Source of the DNA: Neorhizobium galegae bv. officinalis
Lineage (GTDB): Bacteria; Pseudomonadota; Alphaproteobacteria; Rhizobiales; Rhizobiaceae
Assembly (NCBI GenBank): GCA_000985875.1
Contig: CCRI01000004.1
Coordinates: 372,001 to 436,000, forward strand
DNA: 64,000 nucleotides
Direction: 5' to 3'
Shown here: one piece after another, positions 56,757 to 64,000 of the stretch
Layout of the letters: each line of letters starts with the position of its first letter
Numbering within the stretch: position 1 is the stretch's first letter
Translations under genes and position numbers: made by a program
Notes under the pieces: generated by a model
The model's database searches: none
Seen by the model: only the letters and a program-made list of their open reading frames with translations
Told to the model about the DNA's origin: nothing

Positions 56757-58325
56757 ATGACTTCCACCACAGATACCAGGGTCTCCATCGCGCCGCGACA
56801 CCGCCTGCCGGCGGCGTCGTCCTGGACGCTGACGATCGCGGTCGTGGTGGCCTTGCTGGCGCTCCTGCCGCTCGGCTTCGTGCTGTGGGCGGCGGTCGTC
56901 ACCGGCTGGGACATGGCTTCGCAGCTGATCTTCCGCTCGCGGGTCGGCGAGCTGCTGGCCAATACGGTCCTGCTCGTCATTTTCACCATTCCGATCTGCG
57001 CCGTGCTTGGCGTTTCGCTCGCCTGGCTGACGGAACGTAGCGACCTGCCGGGCGCGCGGTTCTGGTCGTGGCTCTGCGTCACGCCGCTTGCCGTGCCCGC
57101 CTTCGTGCATTCCTATGCCTGGATCGGAATGTGGCCTGGTTTCAACGGCCTTCCCGCCGGCGTCGCGATCTCGGTCGTCGCCTATTTTCCGTTTCTCTAC
57201 CTTCCGCTTTCGGCCGCCTTCCGGCTGCTCGACCCGGCTCTGGAGGATCAGGCGGCCTCGCTGGGGCTGGCGCCCTTCGCCGTCTTCCGGCGCGTCGTGC
57301 TGCCGCAGCTCCGGCTTGCCCTTTGCGGCGGCGCGCTGCTGATCGGCCTGCATCTGCTGGCCGAATACGGTCTGTTTGCGATGATCCGCTTCGACACGTT
57401 CACGACCGCGATCATCGACCAGTTCCAGTCGACCTATAACGGTGTTGCGGCCTACATGCTGGCGCTGGTGCTGGTGCTCTGCTGTTTCGTGCTGCTCGGC
57501 CTCGAAGCTTCGCTGCGCGGGCGCAGCCGCTATGCGCGGCTCGGCTCCGGCGTCGCCCGCCGGCCGAAGATCGCACGGCTCGGCCGGTGGAAATATGTCG
57601 CTCTCCTTCTGCCGGCTGCGACCGCCGCCTTTGCGCTCGGCATTCCGGTGCTGACGCTCGGGCGCTGGTTGATCGCCGGCGGCGCCGGCGTGTGGCAGGT
57701 CGACGAGGTTGGGCTGGCGCTGTGGCAGACGCTTGTCATCTGCCTGATCGGCGGGATCGTCACAACCGCCGCCGCCGTGCCGATCGCATGGCTCTCGGTG
57801 CGCCGGCCGACCCGCGCCAGCCGCTTCCTCGAAGGCTGCTATTATCTCGCAAGCTCGATGCCGGGCGTCGTCGTGGCGCTGGCGCTCGTCACCATCACCG
57901 TGCGGGTCATGCTGCCGCTCTACCAGAGCGTAGCCACCATCGTGCTCGCCTATGTTGTGATGTTCCTGCCCCGCGCGCTGGTGAGCCTGCGCGCCAGCAT
58001 CGCGCAGGTGCCGGTCGAGATCGAGCAGGCGGCAGCGAGCCTCGGGCGCTCGCCGGGCAATGCGCTGCTTGCGACGACGATCCGGCTTGCGGCACCGGGG
58101 GCTGCGGCGGGCGTGGCGCTCTCCTCGCTCGGCATCATGAACGAACTGACCGCCACCCAGATGCTGGCGCCGAATGGCACCCGCACGCTCGCCATGGCCT
58201 TCTGGGCGCTGACCGGAGAGATCGACTATGCGGGCGCTGCGCCCTATGCGGTGCTGATGGTCGCCTTCTCGCTGCCGCTCACCTTCCTTCTCCATCACCA
58301 ATCGAAAAAGATCGCCGGGCGATGA
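56757..58325 (+). CDS. fbpB: Ferric iron ABC transporter permease
   Basis: A 522-residue permease formed of two fused BPD-type halves, about twelve helices in total. Each half has the ABC-contacting loop: [24 protein letters not shown] near residue 160 and [23 protein letters not shown] near residue 425. I chose the ATG at 56757 (MTSTTDTRV) because the earlier in-frame starts at 56706 and 56733 lie in or before the intercistronic hairpin; the ribosome site is weak in all cases. The stop overlaps fbpC by four bases. Confidence 0.92.
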   Translation: MTSTTDTRVSIAPRHRLPAASSWTLTIAVVVALLALLPLGFVLWAAVVTGWDMASQLIFRSRVGELLANTVLLVIFTIPICAVLGVSLAWLTERSDLPGARFWSWLCVTPLAVPAFVHSYAWIGMWPGFNGLPAGVAISVVAYFPFLYLPLSAAFRLLDPALEDQAASLGLAPFAVFRRVVLPQLRLALCGGALLIGLHLLAEYGLFAMIRFDTFTTAIIDQFQSTYNGVAAYMLALVLVLCCFVLLGLEASLRGRSRYARLGSGVARRPKIARLGRWKYVALLLPAATAAFALGIPVLTLGRWLIAGGAGVWQVDEVGLALWQTLVICLIGGIVTTAAAVPIAWLSVRRPTRASRFLEGCYYLASSMPGVVVALALVTITVRVMLPLYQSVATIVLAYVVMFLPRALVSLRASIAQVPVEIEQAAASLGRSPGNALLATTIRLAAPGAAAGVALSSLGIMNELTATQMLAPNGTRTLAMAFWALTGEIDYAGAAPYAVLMVAFSLPLTFLLHHQSKKIAGR

Positions 58326-59371
58326 CGTTTCTTACCCTGACCTCCCTGCGCAAACAGTATGGCTCCGTCGCAGCCCTCGACGGCATCGACCTGGCGGTGA
58401 CGGCCGGCAGCCGTACGGCGATCGTCGGGCCTTCCGGCTGCGGCAAGACCACGCTTCTGCGCCTGGTTGCCGGCTTCGATGCGCCGGATGAGGGCCGCAT
58501 CGTGTTCGCCGGCCAGCAGCTTGCCGACGCTCGCTCCCAGGTGCCGGCGCACAAGCGCGGCATCGGTATTGTCGCACAGGACGGTTGCCTGTTTCCGCAT
58601 CTGACGATCCGGCAGAATATCGGTTTCGGGCTGGAGGCTGAGGCCTCGGTGAAGGATGCCCGCATCGCCCAGCTGATGGACATGGTCGGGCTCGACCCGG
58701 CCATGCTCGCCCGCAAGCCGGACCAGCTCTCGGGCGGCCAGCAGCAGCGCGTAGCGCTCGCCAGGGCTCTTGCGCGCAAGCCGAGGCTGATGCTGCTCGA
58801 CGAGCCCTTCTCGGCGCTGGATACCGGCCTGAGGGCCGCGACCCGCAAGGCGGTGACCGACGTGCTGAACGCCGCCGGCATCACCACGCTGCTGGTCACC
58901 CACGACCAGGGCGAGGCACTCGCCTTTGCCGACCAGGTGGCGGTGATGCGGGCGGGGAAGTTTGCACAGGTGGGCTCTCCGCGCGAGGTCTATTCCAGGC
59001 CCGTCGACGCGGCGACGGCGGCCTTCCTCGGCGAGGCGATCGTGCTGCCGGCCGATGTCGCGGACGGGAGGGCGCAAAGCCCGCTCGGGGTCCTGCCGGT
59101 CGATGACGTCGCCTATCGCGGCAAGGCGGAGATCATGCTGCGGCCGGAACAGATCACCGTCACGCAGGCCAGGGCTCAGAATGGTAGCGACGGGGCGGTC
59201 GGGACAATCGCCGAGATCAATTTCTGCGGCCCGACCTCGGATGTCAGGATCGCGCTTGGCGGCGATCCGCAGGGCTTCTCCTTCCGGCTCGACATCCCGA
59301 GCCGCGAGACGCTGGTCCCCGGCGATCGGGTGACGATCGTCGTGGCGGGGACGGCGCACCTCTTCCGGTAG
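58322..59371 (+). CDS. fbpC: Ferric iron ABC transporter ATP-binding protein
   Basis: A 349-residue ATPase of the CUT1/FbpC type. Walker [10 protein letters not shown] at residues 36-44, Q-loop [12 protein letters not shown], signature [15 protein letters not shown], Walker [13 protein letters not shown] and H-loop THDQGEA are intact. A TOBE-like C-terminal regulatory region ([22 protein letters not shown]) follows. It overlaps fbpB (ATGA) and energises ferric iron import. Confidence 0.96.
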   Translation: MTFLTLTSLRKQYGSVAALDGIDLAVTAGSRTAIVGPSGCGKTTLLRLVAGFDAPDEGRIVFAGQQLADARSQVPAHKRGIGIVAQDGCLFPHLTIRQNIGFGLEAEASVKDARIAQLMDMVGLDPAMLARKPDQLSGGQQQRVALARALARKPRLMLLDEPFSALDTGLRAATRKAVTDVLNAAGITTLLVTHDQGEALAFADQVAVMRAGKFAQVGSPREVYSRPVDAATAAFLGEAIVLPADVADGRAQSPLGVLPVDDVAYRGKAEIMLRPEQITVTQARAQNGSDGAVGTIAEINFCGPTSDVRIALGGDPQGFSFRLDIPSRETLVPGDRVTIVVAGTAHLFR

Positions 59372-59434
59372 CCCGGCATGCCGCAACGAAGCCGCGTGAA
59401 AAGGTTCTGTGGCCTTCAGGATTCTGCGGGATCG

Positions 59435-60238
59435 TCATCGCCGAAGGTGTGCCGCGATCTCATCGTGAATGGCAGGCGAGGAGAACAGGACCGCGTTTCC
59501 GGATAGATCAGGCGGAATGTTTTCGGAAACGCCTGCAAGATGGCTGCGGGTTGCGCCAGCCTCCGTCGCGATAAGCCCCGCGGCTGCGACGTCCCACGGG
59601 AACAGCGTTTCCGTGTGGGCATCTAGCCGTCCGGCCGCGACATAGGCGATATCCAGAACCGGCGCCGCGCCGCGCCGGATGTCCTGGCACATCGACAGAA
59701 GTATCCGCACCCGTTCCAGCAGCGGACCGGGATCGCTTTTTTCATGCGGGAAACCGGTGCTGACGATCGAACGAGCCAGGCTATCCGGCGAGGACGTCCG
59801 GATCGGGCGGCCGTTCAAAAAGGCGCCCTGGCCCTTCGCCGCAGTGAACGTTTCGCCTAAAGCAGGCGCATGGACGCACCCCGCCAGAACGTCGCCATTC
59901 ATGGCGAAAGCGACCGAAATGCCGAAATAGGGATGTCCCCTTGCGTAATTCGCGGTTCCGTCGATTGGGTCGATAATCCACAAGGGACCTGAGTAATCGA
60001 AGCGGTGGCTGTCGGCGTCTTCTTCCGAGAGAATGCGGTGGAGGGGAAACTCGGCCTTGATCGCCGCCTGGATAATCTCGTCCGAGAGCAGATCGGCGCC
60101 GGTCACCAGATCGCTTGGCCCCTTGAAGCGGACCTTGCTGCGGGATGCTTCCCACCGTTCGATCACGGCATTCCCGGCCGCGACGGCGGCTTTATTGGCA
60201 AGAGACAGCGTCCGGTCGTATTCGGTGCTCAATATCAT
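59435..60238 (-). CDS. Inositol monophosphatase family protein
   Basis: A 267-residue magnesium-dependent phosphatase. SEEDAD (Glu72/73) and [14 protein letters not shown] (Asp90, Asp93) are the metal-binding motifs, and [18 protein letters not shown] contains the final metal Asp. The family includes inositol-1-phosphatase, histidinol-phosphatase and PAP phosphatase, so the substrate is not assigned; a clearer HisN is at 63159-63938. ATG 60238 has GGAT upstream; an in-frame TTG three codons earlier is possible. It converges with fbpC. Confidence 0.9.
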   Translation of the reverse strand: MILSTEYDRTLSLANKAAVAAGNAVIERWEASRSKVRFKGPSDLVTGADLLSDEIIQAAIKAEFPLHRILSEEDADSHRFDYSGPLWIIDPIDGTANYARGHPYFGISVAFAMNGDVLAGCVHAPALGETFTAAKGQGAFLNGRPIRTSSPDSLARSIVSTGFPHEKSDPGPLLERVRILLSMCQDIRRGAAPVLDIAYVAAGRLDAHTETLFPWDVAAAGLIATEAGATRSHLAGVSENIPPDLSGNAVLFSSPAIHDEIAAHLRR

Positions 60239-60395
60239 GTGTCGCAATCCAATTCGCGTTTCGCGGATGTCGCGCAGCGGGCAGGGACATATTGGAGATA
60301 CGCCGCTTCGCAGTCGAGGCTTACGGGGGCACGTTTATGGAACTCTGGAACATTTCTTCGCGTTATCGGACCATCAACGTGAAGGAAAAAATTCC

Positions 60396-60569
60396 ATGCT
60401 GAAATGGGCTCTCATCTTCCTGGTCATCTCGCTGATTTCCGGTTTCCTCGGCTTTTCCGGCGTTTCCGCCGCGACGGCTTCGATCGCGAAAATCCTCTTC
60501 TTCATCTTCCTCGTCATCTTCCTGGTTTTCGTCGTGCTGGCTTTTGTGGCCGGCAACGCGATTCTCTGA
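60396..60569 (+). CDS. DUF1328 small membrane protein
   Basis: A 57-residue peptide with two membrane helices, starting [28 protein letters not shown] and ending [14 protein letters not shown], the DUF1328 pattern. GAAGG lies upstream of the ATG. These proteins are often stress-induced; function unknown. It is monocistronic between divergent/convergent neighbours. Confidence 0.9.
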   Translation: MLKWALIFLVISLISGFLGFSGVSAATASIAKILFFIFLVIFLVFVVLAFVAGNAIL

Positions 60570-60618
60570 TCACCGGGCGTGAAACGCGAGAAAACCGGGC
60601 GAATCAGTCTCCCGAAAC

Positions 60619-60648
60619 AAAAAAGCCCCGCCGAAGGTCGGGCGGGGC
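60619..60648 (-). terminator. Rho-independent terminator of the zinc-ribbon gene
   Basis: On the minus strand GCCCCGCC (60648-60641) pairs with GGCGGGGC (60632-60625) and is followed by six T (60624-60619). It lies 144 bases after the zinc-ribbon stop; the intervening bases (60649-60791) show no gene. Confidence 0.85.
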
Positions 60649-60791
60649 AAATTGGGGAAAATCCGCATCAATGACGCGGTGGGTCGCATTTGGCACATTC
60701 CATGTCGTGTTACGAGGCTGGTTCCGGCCGATTCGGTACGCTCCGCGAAAAAAGATGAACAGCAGGAACTGCCGCGCGGAAACCGCGGCCC

Positions 60792-61031
60792 TCAGGGGCG
60801 CGACGGATGTTTCTGGGCGAAGACCAGCAGCTTCCAGATCACAGGCCCGAGGACGGTATGTTCGTGGTGGATCTGCGGGATGGCCGCGTCCTTGTGCACG
60901 ACGATTTCGTCGCCGCAGGTCCTGCAGCGGTAGATGCCGGCATTCGGCACCTTCTGTCCCGGCATCCAATCCTTCTCGAAGGCCGGTGCCTTCGTCTGGA
61001 CGAGATGCTCCGAATTCTTGAACTGCGCCAT
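60792..61031 (-). CDS. Small CxxC-containing conserved protein
   Basis: A 79-residue protein starting MAQFKNSEHLVQTKAPAFEKDW, with AGGAGG five bases upstream. IYRCRTCGDEIVVHKDAAIPQIHHEHTVLG has a single CxxC and a His cluster that could form half of a zinc ribbon. The GC content and ribosome site support a real gene. I recognise it only as a conserved rhizobial-type small protein; function unknown. A strong terminator lies downstream on the same strand. Confidence 0.8.
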   Translation of the reverse strand: MAQFKNSEHLVQTKAPAFEKDWMPGQKVPNAGIYRCRTCGDEIVVHKDAAIPQIHHEHTVLGPVIWKLLVFAQKHPSRP

Positions 61032-61161
61032 CTTCGCCTCCTTGATGTCGTAACACCATAACAAGCGCAGATGACCAAATCGCCAGCAAGGCTGGTGAAG
61101 ATTTTCGGGCGAAAGTGCGCCGTTTTGGAACGATCAGGTTAAGGGAGGGATCAGAAACGAA

Positions 61162-61183
61162 GAAATCCGCCGAAGCGGATTTC
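61162..61183 (-). terminator. Hairpin downstream of tRNA-Val
   Basis: On the minus strand GAAATCCGC, loop TTCG, GCGGATTTC forms a nine-bp stem with a stable UUCG loop 19 bases after the tRNA. Only a broken T-run (TTCGTTT) follows, so termination may be partial. Confidence 0.65.
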
Positions 61184-61201
61184 TCAACGTTTTGAACTGG
61201 A

Positions 61202-61276
<75 letters not shown>

Positions 61277-61381
61277 ATCCGTGGCGGCGCATAGACCATA
61301 GACTGGTCGGGCCGTCAACAGGTTTTTGCCATGAAATGCGAAGGTTTTTTGAAGGCCTTGCAGATCAGGGCTTTCGGGGCC

Positions 61382-61744
61382 TCAGGCCGCCAGGAGCTTG
61401 TTCACTTCGTCCACCAGATCGCGCAGGTGGAAGGGCTTCGACAGAACCTTGGCGTCCTTCGGGGCCTTGGAATCGGAGTTCAGCGCGACGGCTGCGAAAC
61501 CGGTGATGAACATCACCTTCAGGTCCGGGTCGAGTTCGGTCGCCCGGCGGGCGAGTTCGATCCCGTCCATTTCCGGCATGACGATGTCGGTCAGGAGCAG
61601 CGAGAAGGGCTCTTCGCGCAGGCGATCATAGGCGCTCGCGCCGTTGTCGAAGGACGCAACCTTGTAGCCCGCCTTTTCAAGCGCCTTCACCAGGAAACGA
61701 CGCATGTCGTTATCGTCTTCGGCGAGAAGGATTTTCTGAATCAT
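61382..61744 (-). CDS. cpdR: Response regulator CpdR (ClpXP/cell-cycle adaptor)
   Basis: A 120-residue single-domain receiver. ILLAEDDNDMRRFL supplies the acidic pocket, LLTDIVMPEMDG the phosphoacceptor Asp53, FITGF the conserved Thr, and LSKPFHLRDLVDEVNKLL the switch Lys. The sequence is a close match to rhizobial CpdR. In alphaproteobacteria CpdR, when unphosphorylated, delivers substrates such as CtrA-pathway proteins to ClpXP and is phosphorylated through CckA-ChpT. There is no output domain. The ATG at 61744 abuts GGAG with unusually tight spacing, so the start carries mild uncertainty. It is divergent from hutG; a near-CtrA box lies between them. Confidence 0.95.
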   Translation of the reverse strand: MIQKILLAEDDNDMRRFLVKALEKAGYKVASFDNGASAYDRLREEPFSLLLTDIVMPEMDGIELARRATELDPDLKVMFITGFAAVALNSDSKAPKDAKVLSKPFHLRDLVDEVNKLLAA

Positions 61745-61809
61745 CTCCAGGACCGTTATCCAATGCAAATTTTTAGAGTTGTCGGTATCTCTTACACTGC
61801 CTACACGCG

Positions 61810-61825
61810 GTAAACATCCGTTTAA
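61810..61825. promoter_or_regulatory. Near-CtrA box between cpdR and hutG
   Basis: Read on the minus strand, TTAA-N7-TTTAC matches TTAA-N7-TTAAC with one mismatch. It lies 66 bases upstream of cpdR. One imperfect match in a 184-base spacer is weak evidence. Confidence 0.35.
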
Positions 61826-61928
61826 TGAGGGTGCAAGAGGATTTGGTAGGGTATAGATAGTATGGACTTCGCCTCGGGCAACTGGCAACATGAGTTCCAG
61901 AACAAGTTCGTGACATGGTAAAGGCAGG

Positions 61929-62813
61929 ATGGATTGCAACGCGGGTGATTTTGAACACTTCGAAGTGAGGGAGCCCGCCACGCAGACTATCCCCTTCGTC
62001 TTCAATTCGCCTCACAGCGGCAGCTTCTATCCGCCCGAATTTCTCGCCGAGAGCGACCTCGATTCGCTCTCCATCCGCCGCTCCGCGGACCACTATGTCG
62101 ACGAGCTTTTCGCCGATGCGCCGGAGCTCGGCGCGCCGCTGCTTCTCGCCCATTTCCCCCGCGCCTATCTCGACGTCAACCGCGAGCCCTACGAGCTCGA
62201 TCCGCGCATGTTCGACGGGCCTTTGCCGCCTTTCGTCAATATCGGCTCGATGCGGGTCGCAGGCGGGCTCGGCACGATCCCGCGGATCGTCGCGGAAAAC
62301 ATGGAAATCTATCGCCGCCGGCTGCCGGTCAACGAGGCGCTGTCGCGTATTGAAACGATCTACAAGCCTTATCATGCCTGCCTTCGCAAGCTGATCGCCC
62401 GCACCCATGCACGCTTCGGGCTCGCCATCCTGATCGACTGCCATTCGATGCCCGGCAATATCAGGCTGTCCGGTTCGGACGTGCGGCCTGACTTCATCAT
62501 CGGCGACCGCTACGGCACCAGCGCGTCTGCGGAGCTCTCACGGGCGGCGATGCAGTTCCTCGACGGCATGGGATTTTCGGCGGTTCGCAACAAGCCCTAT
62601 GCCGGCGGCTTCATCACCGAACATTACGGACGGCCGGTGCGCGGCCTGCATGCGCTGCAGATCGAGATCAACCGCGCGCTCTACGTTGACGAGATGACGC
62701 TCGCCAGGCGACCGGAATTCCCGATGGTCGCGGCCGCCCTTTCCACCTTCATGCGGCAGATGGCGGACTTCGTCGTCGATTTCGCCGGCGACAGCGCGCT
62801 CGCGGCAGAATAG
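61929..62813 (+). CDS. hutG: N-formylglutamate amidohydrolase
   Basis: A 294-residue hydrolase. VFNSPHSGSFYP, ILIDCHSMPG (metal/catalytic His) and GGFITEHYGRPVRGLHALQIEINRALY are the family motifs; the enzyme cleaves N-formylglutamate to glutamate and formate in the last step of the five-step histidine degradation route. AAGG lies upstream of the ATG at 61929. It is next to cpdR and hisN, an arrangement typical of rhizobia, rather than in a hut operon. Confidence 0.92.
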   Translation: MDCNAGDFEHFEVREPATQTIPFVFNSPHSGSFYPPEFLAESDLDSLSIRRSADHYVDELFADAPELGAPLLLAHFPRAYLDVNREPYELDPRMFDGPLPPFVNIGSMRVAGGLGTIPRIVAENMEIYRRRLPVNEALSRIETIYKPYHACLRKLIARTHARFGLAILIDCHSMPGNIRLSGSDVRPDFIIGDRYGTSASAELSRAAMQFLDGMGFSAVRNKPYAGGFITEHYGRPVRGLHALQIEINRALYVDEMTLARRPEFPMVAAALSTFMRQMADFVVDFAGDSALAAE

Positions 62814-62882
62814 TCCCTTTAGTTTTCCACAGGTTTGATCGTTTGCCGGCGGGTTGGCAGGCTCGCGCGCTCGATCGCGCGC

Positions 62883-62959
62883 AAAAAAAACCGCGCTTGT
62901 GGGCGCGGCTAAGTCTAGGGAGGAAACACCCAAGGAGGGTATTTACAGTCAAAGACTGT
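62883..62959 (-). ncRNA. mmgR: Alpha-r8 family (MmgR-like) trans-acting small RNA
   Basis: On the minus strand a stretch of about 77 bases has hairpin ACAGTC-TTT-GACTGT, then ATACCC-TCCTT-GGGTGT, then the unpaired anti-Shine-Dalgarno motif TTTCCTCCCT (62926-62917), and a terminator CCGCGC-CCACAA-GCGCGG with eight T (62890-62883). The 10-base motif between a 5' hairpin and the terminator is the known signature of the alpha-r8 family, whose Sinorhizobium member MmgR limits polyhydroxybutyrate granules. A promoter at 62994-62966 predicts a start near 62959. Placement between hutG and hisN fits what I recall for that locus. Boundaries are predicted. Confidence 0.85.
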
Positions 62960-62965
62960 GCATTG

Positions 62966-62994
62966 AAGCTACGAGTGCGCTGCACAAATGTCAA
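62966..62994 (-). promoter_or_regulatory. Sigma-70 promoter of the small RNA
   Basis: On the minus strand TTGACA (62994-62989) is a perfect -35, and TAGCTT (62971-62966) follows after exactly 17 bases. Directly upstream lies a hairpin AAGCAACT-TTTTT-AGTTGCTT (62993-63013). Confidence 0.7.
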
Positions 62995-63158
62995 GCAACT
63001 TTTTTAGTTGCTTAAATATGCGCCATTTTTAGGCGGATTGCTGAGATTTTTGGCAGCGAAAGATCATTTTTTGATTTTCTGCGCATTCGGCTCGAATCCG
63101 GTTCCATGCTTCGGGCGGGTGTTTTAGAACAGGTCTTCATTCCAACAGTGGATTTCCC

Positions 63159-63938
63159 ATGCTTCCCGATCGCGACTTCTTCGATGCGCTTGCCGCCGCC
63201 GCCAAGGCCGAGACCCTGCCGCGCTTCCGCACAGGCCTTTCCGTGGTCAACAAGGAGCAGGGCGGGTTCGACCCGGTGACCGAGGGCGACCGCGCCGCTG
63301 AGACGGCGATCCGGGCGCTGATCACCGCACGCTTTCCCGAACACGGCATTCTCGGCGAGGAGCATGGGAATGTCGGCCTCGACCGTGAGCATGTCTGGGT
63401 GATCGATCCGATCGACGGTACGCGCGCCTTCATTTCCGGCCTGCCGGTCTGGGGCACGCTGATCGGCTTCCAGTCGAACGGCCGTGCCGCGATGGGGCTG
63501 ATGGACCAGCCTTTTATCGGAGAGCGTTATTTCGCCGACGGCACGAATGCCTGGTATTCGGGCCCGGACGGCGAGCGGCTGCAGATTTCGGTGCGTGACT
63601 GCGGCAGCCTCGCCGACGCCACCTTGTTCACCACCTCGCCGCATATCTTCGGGAGCGACGATCTGGCGAAATACCGTTCGGTCGAGGAGAAGGTCCGGCT
63701 GTTCCGTTATGGCTGCGATTGCTACGCCTATGTGCTGCTCGCCTCCGGCCATATCGACCTCGTGGTCGAGAATAACCTGAAGCCCTACGACGTCGGAGCG
63801 CTGATCCCGATTATCGAGCAGGCGGGCGGCATCATCACCACCTGGGACGGCGACCGCCCGGAAAACGGCGGCAATATTCTTGCAGCGGGCAGCAAGGCCG
63901 TGCATGCGGAAGCCATGAAGCTGCTTTCCGGCAAATAG
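63159..63938 (+). CDS. hisN: Histidinol-phosphatase (inositol monophosphatase fold)
   Basis: A 259-residue phosphatase that dephosphorylates histidinol phosphate in histidine synthesis. ILGEEHGN (Glu67/68), WVIDPIDGTRAFISGLPVWGTLIG (Asp83, Asp86) and the C-terminal NNLKPYDVGALIPIIEQAGG (metal Asp) are the HisN-type motifs; IDGTRAFISG is the feature that separates HisN from inositol phosphatases. The frame starts MLPDRDFFDALAAAAKAETLPRFR. It is monocistronic, downstream of the divergent sRNA. The last 62 bases of the window show nothing further. Confidence 0.92.
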   Translation: MLPDRDFFDALAAAAKAETLPRFRTGLSVVNKEQGGFDPVTEGDRAAETAIRALITARFPEHGILGEEHGNVGLDREHVWVIDPIDGTRAFISGLPVWGTLIGFQSNGRAAMGLMDQPFIGERYFADGTNAWYSGPDGERLQISVRDCGSLADATLFTTSPHIFGSDDLAKYRSVEEKVRLFRYGCDCYAYVLLASGHIDLVVENNLKPYDVGALIPIIEQAGGIITTWDGDRPENGGNILAAGSKAVHAEAMKLLSGK

Positions 63939-64000
63939 GGTTACAGAGCGGGTCGAGGGATCACGCGGCCGTCTCGGAAAGCCCGAAACCGCCATCCTGT

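Noticed and set aside
62749..62994. A small minus-strand protein overlapping the sRNA
   Set aside because: No ribosome site or family, and the region has the promoter, hairpin and terminator layout of a small RNA.

Overview
The window is a stretch of GC-rich alphaproteobacterial chromosome, almost certainly from the family Rhizobiaceae (a Rhizobium, Agrobacterium or Ensifer relative). The evidence is the complete glgP-glgB-glgC-glgA-pgm operon, the three-gene pnt transhydrogenase set, a soxBDAG sarcosine oxidase operon, a cpdR-hutG-hisN neighbourhood, rhizobial palindromic intergenic elements, and a candidate sRNA carrying the TTTCCTCCCT signature of the alpha-r8 (MmgR) family. No phage, plasmid, integrase or IS transposase gene is visible. 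The closest things to mobile DNA are two non-coding palindromic elements and one parDE toxin-antitoxin pair.

Layout. 1-5161: a truncated class I amidotransferase (peptidase C26), then a TRAP transporter whose binding protein (dctP, +) and membrane subunits (dctQM, -) face each other around an FkbM methyltransferase. 5469-8726: a membrane GGDEF/EAL protein followed by a FeeM/LuxI-like acyltransferase behind a perfect CtrA box. 8918-12310: a cytochrome aa3 subunit IV-like peptide and pntAA-pntAB-pntB. 12408-14679: parDE and two overlapping alpha/beta-hydrolases. 14719-15972: a TPR lipoprotein and rpsU. 16438-21802: soxBDAG, with a palindromic element between soxB and soxD. 22281-34102: a MaoC hydratase and six glycogen genes. 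34302-42354: a TadG-like VWA protein and a three-gene cluster of two transglutaminase-fold proteins around a circularly permuted ATP-grasp/alpha-E fusion. 42459-47659: a frameshifted MDR dehydrogenase divergent from marR, then a tetR-hlyD-ABC efflux operon. 48042-55347: an SbmA/BacA-like ABC protein with a degenerate nucleotide-binding domain, membrane and periplasmic hypotheticals, an alpha/beta-hydrolase, an M19 dipeptidase and a UvrD-family helicase. 55672-59371: an fbpABC ferric iron importer. 59435-63938: an inositol-monophosphatase-family protein, small proteins, tRNA-Val(GAC), cpdR, hutG, the sRNA and hisN.

How the genes work together. Most of the window is core metabolism: glycogen turnover, NADPH supply by transhydrogenase, one-carbon catabolism through sarcosine oxidase, iron import, histidine synthesis and breakdown. 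Regulation is unusually readable in several places: twin MarR operators, a TetR operator, CtrA boxes, an iron-type palindrome over the fbp promoter, and hairpins separating cistrons. The best candidates for little-understood biology are the ATP-grasp/alpha-E/transglutaminase cluster (here without the Anbu peptidase often reported beside such genes), the c-di-GMP/FeeM-like pair under a CtrA box, and the SbmA-like protein that has lost its ATPase motifs.
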